Shown here piece by piece: positions 59,022 to 64,000 of a DNA stretch of 64,000 nt. The notes under the pieces were generated by a model. That model did not search any database, was not told where the DNA came from, and was given only the letters and a program-made list of their open reading frames with translations. Origin of the DNA: an uncultured Chryseobacterium sp. (GTDB lineage Bacteria > Bacteroidota > Bacteroidia > Flavobacteriales > Weeksellaceae). The position numbers and the translations under genes were made by a program. Position 1 is the first letter of the stretch. Each line of letters starts with the position of its first letter. The stretch covers positions 1 to 64,000 of the forward strand of contig CAJYGB010000043.1 in assembly GCA_913774355.1 (NCBI GenBank), given 5' to 3'.

Positions 59022-60530
59022 TTAAATAAAAGGATACGCTTTTAAGGTTAAAAATTCTTCAAATTTTTCGCAGAAAATCAGTTCATTGAAAAGTTCTTTG
59101 GCAAGATTGAATTTCCCTTTCCGGAAGCGTTCTTCGCCTACATATTTTTCAATTCTTTCGAGTTCTTCAAATTCCCACTGAAGAATCATTTCTCTGGTTA
59201 AAGTGCGGTCGTCATTTAAAACAGCATCATTTTTCAGCCATTGCCAGATTTGCGTCCTGGAGATTTCAGCAGTTGCCGCATCTTCCATGAGATGATAAAT
59301 TGCCGCGGCTCCCGTTCCCATTAACCAGGATTCGATGTAGAGAATTCCGACGTTGATGTTTTTCCGGACGCCCTTTTCTGTGATTTCTCCTTTGGGAACT
59401 TCCAGCAGATCATTTTCAGTGATGTAGTATTCAAATTTTTTATTGATCTGATTTTTGGAATGCATATATGTATCAAAAATATCTTTAGCCACGGAAACCA
59501 AAGCAGGATGAGCCACCCACGTTCCGTCGTGTCCGTTTTTTACTTCCCGTTCTTTATCGCTTCTTACTTTGCCGAAGGCAATGCTGTTTGCTTCATAATC
59601 GTTTTTAACAGGAATCTGTGCTGCCATTCCTCCAATCGCGTGAACATTTCTTTTGTGACAGATTTCGATGACGCGTTTTGAATAAGCACTCATAAAAGGA
59701 GACGTCATGGTTACCTGATCTCTGTCCGGAACAATAAACCGGGGAAGATTTCTGAATTTTTTAATGAAAGAAAAAATATAATCCCATCTTCCGCAGTTGA
59801 GTCCGGCACTATGGTCTTTCAGCTCAAATAAAATTTCGTCAAGCTGAAAAGAAGCGGTGATTGTTTCTATTAAAACCGTTGCTTTAATGGTTCCCTGCGG
59901 AATTCCCAAATAATTCTGAGCAAAGACAAACACTTCATTCCACCATCGGGCTTCCTGGTAATGCTCTAATTTAGGGAGATAAAAATACGGACCGGTTCCG
60001 TTTTCCAGTAACTGTTCAGCATTTCTGAAAAAATAAATCCCGAAATCGATTAATGACGCCGAAGCCTGTTCGCCATTAATTTCAATATGCTTTTCATTCA
60101 GGTGCAAACCTCGCGGGCGAACTAACAGGACAGCCGTCTTTTCATTTAGCTGATAAGATTTTCCCTGCTCAGTCGTAAAATCTATCCTTTGATTTATAGC
60201 ATCAGAAAGATTTAACTGACCTTCCATACAGTTTTTCCAGGTCGGAGAATTGCTGTCCTCGAAATCCGCCATAAAAGTAGAAGCTCCGGAATTTAAAGCA
60301 TTAATAACCATTTTCCGGTCGACAGGCCCTGTAATTTCTACTCGTCGGTCGAGCAAATCTTCCGGAAGCGGGGCGCAGGTCCAGTTTCCGTTTCTTATTG
60401 CTTCTGTTTCCTCTGAAAATTTCGGGAGAATTCCTTTATCAAATTCCCTTTGCCTGATTTCCCTCTCTTTTAAAAGTTCTATTCTTTCCGAATTAAAATT
60501 CTGATGAAGCTCTACCAAAAAATCGATCAA
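59022..60530 (-). CDS. aceB: Malate synthase A, with in-frame stop near the natural N-terminus
   Basis: A 502-residue glyoxylate-shunt enzyme that joins glyoxylate and acetyl-CoA. F-M-A-D-F-E-D-S near 86-93, R-P-R-G near 137-140, and the catalytic region G-R-W-D-Y near 246-250 with A-H-P-A near 340 are present. The open frame begins at a TTG. Upstream in the same frame lies ATG 60596, M-Q-T-R-T-Q-L-K-I-N-D-Q, then TAA (60558-60560), then N-F-E-E-A-F-T-N-D that runs into the TTG. Intact flavobacterial homologues, from memory, start at the ATG. A nonsense mutation, a sequencing error or a true TTG start are possible. Confidence 0.85.
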   Translation of the reverse strand: MIDFLVELHQNFNSERIELLKEREIRQREFDKGILPKFSEETEAIRNGNWTCAPLPEDLLDRRVEITGPVDRKMVINALNSGASTFMADFEDSNSPTWKNCMEGQLNLSDAINQRIDFTTEQGKSYQLNEKTAVLLVRPRGLHLNEKHIEINGEQASASLIDFGIYFFRNAEQLLENGTGPYFYLPKLEHYQEARWWNEVFVFAQNYLGIPQGTIKATVLIETITASFQLDEILFELKDHSAGLNCGRWDYIFSFIKKFRNLPRFIVPDRDQVTMTSPFMSAYSKRVIEICHKRNVHAIGGMAAQIPVKNDYEANSIAFGKVRSDKEREVKNGHDGTWVAHPALVSVAKDIFDTYMHSKNQINKKFEYYITENDLLEVPKGEITEKGVRKNINVGILYIESWLMGTGAAAIYHLMEDAATAEISRTQIWQWLKNDAVLNDDRTLTREMILQWEFEELERIEKYVGEERFRKGKFNLAKELFNELIFCEKFEEFLTLKAYPFI

Positions 60531-60624
60531 ATCATTGGTAAACGCTTCTTCAAAATTTTACTGATCGTTGATTTTCAATTGAGTTCTGGTTTGCATATCA
60601 TTCTTATTTTGTAATTCAACAATA

Positions 60625-60632
60625 CAAACATA
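60625..60632 (-). promoter_or_regulatory. aceB -7 box
   Basis: TATGTTTG on the minus strand, a TAnnTTTG match. Its -33 side lies in or next to the dyad at 60651-60666, so a bound regulator would block it. Confidence 0.5.
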
Positions 60633-60650
60633 AATAAAAATTTTCACAAA

Positions 60651-60666
60651 TAGCGAACGTTCGCTA
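60651..60666. promoter_or_regulatory. Operator-like dyad 1
   Basis: TAGCGAACGTTCGCTA, a perfect 16-bp palindrome. It lies in the short region between aceB and the divergent RamB/ScfR-like regulator, on the -33 side of the aceB promoter. Confidence 0.75.
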
Positions 60667-60686
60667 AAATTATCTAAAAATTATTA

Positions 60687-60700
60687 TGCGAATAATCGCT
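60687..60700. promoter_or_regulatory. Operator-like dyad 2
   Basis: TGCGAATAATCGCT shares the GCGA-N4-TCGC core with dyad 1. Its centre is 35 bp from that of dyad 1. It covers the -33 position of the regulator's own promoter, which suggests autoregulation. Confidence 0.65.
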
Positions 60701-60710
60701 TCTAAATATT

Positions 60711-60718
60711 TATATTTG
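60711..60718 (+). promoter_or_regulatory. Regulator -7 box (predicted leaderless start)
   Basis: TATATTTG ends 5 nt before the ATG at 60723. Confidence 0.6.
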
Positions 60719-60722
60719 AATT

Positions 60723-62198
60723 ATGAATTCGGACAGTGACTTTATTAAAACGGTTTTCGGGCTGAAACTGAAACAGCAGAGACAGAAGAAAAACTGGTCT
60801 TTGCAGGATCTTGCGGTAAAAACAGGATTATCGAAATCTTACCTTAACGAAATTGAAAACGGAAAAAAATATCCGAAGCACGATAAGATTATTCAGCTTT
60901 CAGAAGCACTGAACTGCACTTTTGACGATCTGGTTTCCACGAAACTGGACAAAAGCCTAACGCCTTTTAACGAGATTCTTCAGTCTGATTTTTTCAAAGA
61001 GATTCCTCTGGACCTTTTTGGGATCAATAAAAATAATCTGATCAGCATCATCAGCGACGCGCCAAAGAAAGTAACTGCTTTCATCAATGCCCTGATTGAA
61101 ATTTCACAAAACTACAATCTAGGAAAAGAAAGATTTTACTTTGCTGTTTTACGTTCGTTTCAGGAACTTTATGATAATTATTTTCCTGAAATTGAAGAAA
61201 AAGTTCTTCTTTTCGCTCGGGAAAACGGATTGCAGATTGACAAAAATCTACAGGCTGATGCGCTGGAAAATATTCTGAATGAAAAATTTAACTATCAAAT
61301 CCAGTCAGCGAATTTTGAGCAGTATGGAATATTGGATAATCTGCGGTCGCTATTTATCCCTGAAAAGAAATTATTGCTCTTGAACGTGAAATTAGAGAAA
61401 GACCAGAAAACATTTATTCTTGCGAAAGAGATCGGGTTTAATGTTCTGGAACTGAAAAGCCGTCCGAATACCTATTCGTGGCTTGATTTCGGAAGTTTTG
61501 AAGAAATATTAAATAATTTTCATGCTTCCTATTTTGCCGGAGCCCTGTTGATTCCAAAACAGAAAACCATTGAAAAAACCTCAGAATTTTTCCTGCAAAA
61601 CGAATGGAACCCTCAGCATTTTGAAAACCTCATCGAAAATTTTACGAATTCTCCTGAAACTTTTTACTATCGCTTGACGAACATTCTTTCCTCTGAACCG
61701 GGAATAAAGGATTTGTTTTATTTATGTTTGGTTAAAAAGAAAAACTCCGATAAAATACAGATTTTAAAAGAGTTACACCTCAATCATCAACAAGCTCCTC
61801 ATGCGAATGCAACCAACGAACATTATTGCAGAAGATGGATCGCCGTGAAAAACCTTCACCATTTAAAAGAAAATGAAACGTTGACAGATGCCCAGATTTC
61901 GCATTACAAAGATCAGGGAATCAGTTATCTGGTGATTTCCACTTCACAGAAAAATCCTTTCTCTGATGGCAGCAACAGAAGCTATTGTCTGGGAATTTTA
62001 CTGAACTCACAGACCATCAAAAAAATAAATTTCATCAAATCTCCCACTCTGAAAACCATTAATGTTGGAGTAACCTGCGAATCGTGCAGCATTGCAGACT
62101 GCGAAGTAAGACAATCGCCACCGATCCGTCTGGAAAAGGAATATTTTAATTCAGGAATGAAAAATGCGATTGAAAAAATCAGGAAAGATCTGTTGTAA
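60723..62198 (+). CDS. XRE regulator of the RamB/ScfR type (DUF2083 C-terminus)
   Basis: A 491-residue regulator. The N-terminal XRE helix-turn-helix spans about 12-70 (W-S-L-Q-D-L-A-V-K-T-G-L-S-K-S-Y-L-N-E-I-E-N-G). A middle ImmA/IrrE-like domain lacks the HExxH metal motif (I-L-A-K-E-I-G-F near 235-242). The C-terminal DUF2083 domain has C-E-S-C-S-I-A-D-C-E near 459-468, the Cys cluster of short-chain fatty acyl-CoA regulators. RamB, a relative, represses aceA and aceB in Corynebacterium. The position divergent from aceBA and the dyads support the same role. Confidence 0.88.
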   Translation: MNSDSDFIKTVFGLKLKQQRQKKNWSLQDLAVKTGLSKSYLNEIENGKKYPKHDKIIQLSEALNCTFDDLVSTKLDKSLTPFNEILQSDFFKEIPLDLFGINKNNLISIISDAPKKVTAFINALIEISQNYNLGKERFYFAVLRSFQELYDNYFPEIEEKVLLFARENGLQIDKNLQADALENILNEKFNYQIQSANFEQYGILDNLRSLFIPEKKLLLLNVKLEKDQKTFILAKEIGFNVLELKSRPNTYSWLDFGSFEEILNNFHASYFAGALLIPKQKTIEKTSEFFLQNEWNPQHFENLIENFTNSPETFYYRLTNILSSEPGIKDLFYLCLVKKKNSDKIQILKELHLNHQQAPHANATNEHYCRRWIAVKNLHHLKENETLTDAQISHYKDQGISYLVISTSQKNPFSDGSNRSYCLGILLNSQTIKKINFIKSPTLKTINVGVTCESCSIADCEVRQSPPIRLEKEYFNSGMKNAIEKIRKDLL

Positions 62199-62414
62199 AT
62201 TTTCCCAAATTTTTAATTCTTCCCATTCTTTTCATCAAAAATGATTATTTTTATACAGCAAGGGATAAAAGATTTTAATCGAACACTGAAATTCCAAAGA
62301 TTTATTTATAATCCTGATCTTATTTTTATTTTTGGGTATACTTACTTCATTCAGTGAATACAAAATCTGCATATTCCTGCAATAAAAATTTTATTTTAGT
62401 TATTCAATTCGCAA

Positions 62415-63068
62415 ATGATGCTGGATATTTTATTCCCGAACCGATGTATTTCGTGCAACAGAATTATCGAAGTCAATCTTTTGGTCTGTCCGCTCTGTAT
62501 GGAACAGATACGTTTCACCCACACCGGATATTCCGAAGACAGTTTCATGAAGCAGAAATGCAAGCTTCTTTTTCCTGTTGAAAACGCTTTTGCCCTGATG
62601 AACTTTGAAAAGGAGAATGTGAGCCGCAGCATAATCCATGATTTAAAGTACAGAAACCGGGAAAACATCGGAAAAATACTGGCAGAGTGGACCGCCGGCC
62701 GCCTCGATTTCCGATACGGAAAACCTGATCTGCTGGTTCCCGTTCCGCTTCATCCTAAAAAGCTGAAAGAACGCGGATACAATCAGCTGCACCTTTTTAC
62801 AGAAATCCTCTCATCATTTTATGACATCCCTTTTGATCATGATCTGATCAGAAGAAACCATTACTCCAAAGCACAGGCCTTAAAGGACAAACAGCACCGG
62901 CTGGAAACAGGAAACACCTTCTCCATAACTAAGAACATTTCCGGCAAGCATATCCTGCTGATCGATGATGTGTTTACCACGGGAAATACCCTCGCTACCA
63001 TTGCCTGGGAAATCCTGAGTGCCGGAAATAATAAAGTGAGTGTACTGGTTATGGCAATAGATGAATAA
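62415..63068 (+). CDS. comF: ComF family phosphoribosyltransferase-like protein
   Basis: A 217-residue protein. The N-terminal zinc finger has C-I-S-C near 11-14 and C-P-L-C near 27-30. A PRTase domain follows with V-P-V-P-L-H near 107-112 and the PRPP loop V-L-L-I-D-D-V-F-T-T-G-N-T near 175-190. ComF supports DNA uptake in competent bacteria and may have other roles. It shares a terminator with the convergent peroxidase gene. Confidence 0.9.
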   Translation: MMLDILFPNRCISCNRIIEVNLLVCPLCMEQIRFTHTGYSEDSFMKQKCKLLFPVENAFALMNFEKENVSRSIIHDLKYRNRENIGKILAEWTAGRLDFRYGKPDLLVPVPLHPKKLKERGYNQLHLFTEILSSFYDIPFDHDLIRRNHYSKAQALKDKQHRLETGNTFSITKNISGKHILLIDDVFTTGNTLATIAWEILSAGNNKVSVLVMAIDE

Positions 63069-63069
63069 A

Positions 63070-63095
63070 AAAGCTGCTCTACAAAGAACAGCTTT
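63070..63095 (-). terminator. Terminator of the cytochrome-c peroxidase gene
   Basis: AAAGCTG / CAGCTTT stem with a 12-nt loop and a U-run leftward, 12 nt past the stop. It may also serve comF. Confidence 0.8.
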
Positions 63096-63107
63096 AGGAA
63101 ATTGCAA

Positions 63108-64000
63108 TTATTTAAAAGGATTGCTCCATTTTTTGTTTGTATAGACATCGCTCCCGGAAAGTGTTTTCAGAAAAGCGATTATGGCATTTGTTTCCTGTGC
63201 CGTCAGATTAAGTTTCTGGCCGTTTCCGTTAGGTGCCAGACGAGGGTCGAGATTTGTATTTCCTGGAGCAAGATTAATATTGGCGTAATGCCCAATTACC
63301 TGCTGAAGGGTCGTGAAATTCCCGGTATGCATAAACGGCCCGTTTTCTGTGCCGCTGCCGTTGGTTACATTCCTTAAACTCGGCGCTTTTGTATTGGTGA
63401 TATCGATTCCCGTACCACTGATTTTACCGATGATGCCGTTATTTTTAGAGTTCGGGTCGATATCAAATTCGGGCGCTGCATGGCAGGCCGCGCATCCAAG
63501 TCCTCCTCCCGTTCGGTTTCCCGAAGCATCAAATACCGGAGGGGCCAGAAATAAATTTTTTCCCTGATTTTCCTGTGCCGTAAAATTGGCAAATGGTTGC
63601 TGGTCATTGGCACTCGCCGCTCTCCCTGCATCATATCTGGAGTCGAATGACTGGATGCTCCTGATAAACTGCGCCAACGCATTCTGGATTCTTGTCTGTG
63701 TAACAGCAGCATCTCCGTAAACATATCTGAACATTTCCTGATAATACCGGATGTTCTGCAGTTTGGCGATCAGATCCTGAAGGTTACCGTCCCCGTTTAT
63801 TCCGCTAAAGCCCATTTCATTATGATCCTGGATCGGAAAAGTAGTCTGTGCTTCAAGATTTGCTGCCCGTTCGTCCCAGAAAAATTTCATTTCATTACCA
63901 AACCTGGCATTCACCAGCCTCATGGCGTGTCTTCCCGTATTCCCGTTTACCCCTACACTTGCCACAACATTATCCCCGAAAGCCAATTCCTGCTTATGAC
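63108..64000 (-). CDS. Cytochrome-c peroxidase / MauG family (N-terminus beyond window)
   Basis: A partial 297-codon frame, with the 5' end cut by the window edge. One heme site is visible, C-A-A-C-H-A-A-P-E-F near residue 170 of the visible part; the N-terminal heme site should lie outside. N-G-x-x-G-R-H-A-M-R-L near the visible start, M-F-R-Y-V-Y-G-D near 90, and P-S-L-R-N-V-T near 205 (Leu-Arg-Asn-Val/Thr) are standard. It is a periplasmic di-heme enzyme reducing peroxide or modifying proteins. Confidence 0.88.
   Translation of the reverse strand, partial: HKQELAFGDNVVASVGVNGNTGRHAMRLVNARFGNEMKFFWDERAANLEAQTTFPIQDHNEMGFSGINGDGNLQDLIAKLQNIRYYQEMFRYVYGDAAVTQTRIQNALAQFIRSIQSFDSRYDAGRAASANDQQPFANFTAQENQGKNLFLAPPVFDASGNRTGGGLGCAACHAAPEFDIDPNSKNNGIIGKISGTGIDITNTKAPSLRNVTNGSGTENGPFMHTGNFTTLQQVIGHYANINLAPGNTNLDPRLAPNGNGQKLNLTAQETNAIIAFLKTLSGSDVYTNKKWSNPFK

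Noticed and set aside
1..64000. CRISPR arrays
   Set aside because: No series of regularly spaced identical repeats with unique spacers is visible. The short direct repeats found occur only twice.

Overview
The window looks like chromosome from a Flavobacteriia member of the Bacteroidota, most like Chryseobacterium or a close relative. Supporting signs are AT-rich intergenic DNA, promoter -7 boxes of the form TAnnTTTG with weak or no Shine-Dalgarno sites, and typical family genes: an OstA-like LPS-transport protein, DUF3109, DUF2147, a SusC/ZnuD-like TonB receptor, an LTA-synthase-like sulfatase, and KUP. It is mostly housekeeping and cell-envelope DNA, with a few accessory islands. Everything here was read by eye; no homology search was run.

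Layout. 1-130 is the right end of an IS5-like insertion sequence. 154-3933 has a GreA/GreB-type protein, DUF805, an SRPBCC protein and an M3 oligopeptidase. 3999-6014 is the most unusual accessory block: two unrecognised proteins, then two tandem tRNA-like genes starting 1 nt after the second stop codon, then a micro-ORF that overlaps an acetyltransferase. 6511-8368 holds small uncharacterised genes. 8381-9783 is tyrS preceded by a complete transcription attenuator: a leader peptide with Tyr-Tyr-Tyr-Pro-Ala-Tyr, three competing RNA segments and a terminator. 9852-14368 has an exonuclease, DUF2628, a TerD pair, a flippase-like protein, panD and HU. 14432-21064 has pdxH, yqgE, an amidase, a frameshifted lipoprotein, an outer-membrane barrel, a class IV aminotransferase-like protein, a START-like protein and a class III aminotransferase.

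21518-29521 reads leftward: LTA-synthase-like sulfatase, DUF2147, pdhB, kup, fur and an OstA-like gene that overlaps fur. 29760-35094 reads mostly rightward: pssA, a DnaQ-like exonuclease, DUF2007, an FAH-family enzyme, a universal stress protein, two membrane proteins and DUF3109. 35408-46157 reads leftward: M16 peptidase, LolA-like protein, trigger factor, a metal-type TonB receptor with a small CxxCH protein, and an ABC-F ATPase. 46592-52932 is accessory: a doubled NUMOD4 protein, a DUF2235 hydrolase, an overlapping membrane protein/kinase/response regulator trio and an M15-like protein. 53162-57546 has aqpZ, a PD-(D/E)XK-like protein, a LuxE-like protein, an lpxH-like gene, queD and a thioesterase.

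57645-62198 is a glyoxylate-shunt locus. aceB and aceA are transcribed away from a RamB/ScfR-like regulator, and the shared intergenic region carries two matching dyads spaced 35 bp apart. aceB has an in-frame TAA at codon 13 from the only upstream ATG. The window ends with comF and a truncated cytochrome-c peroxidase.

Two themes recur. Several genes have a TAnnTTTG box 4-6 nt before the start codon, which predicts leaderless mRNAs. Low-complexity purine-rich tails follow three stop codons, always with the purine-rich strand being the coding strand of the gene that just ended.
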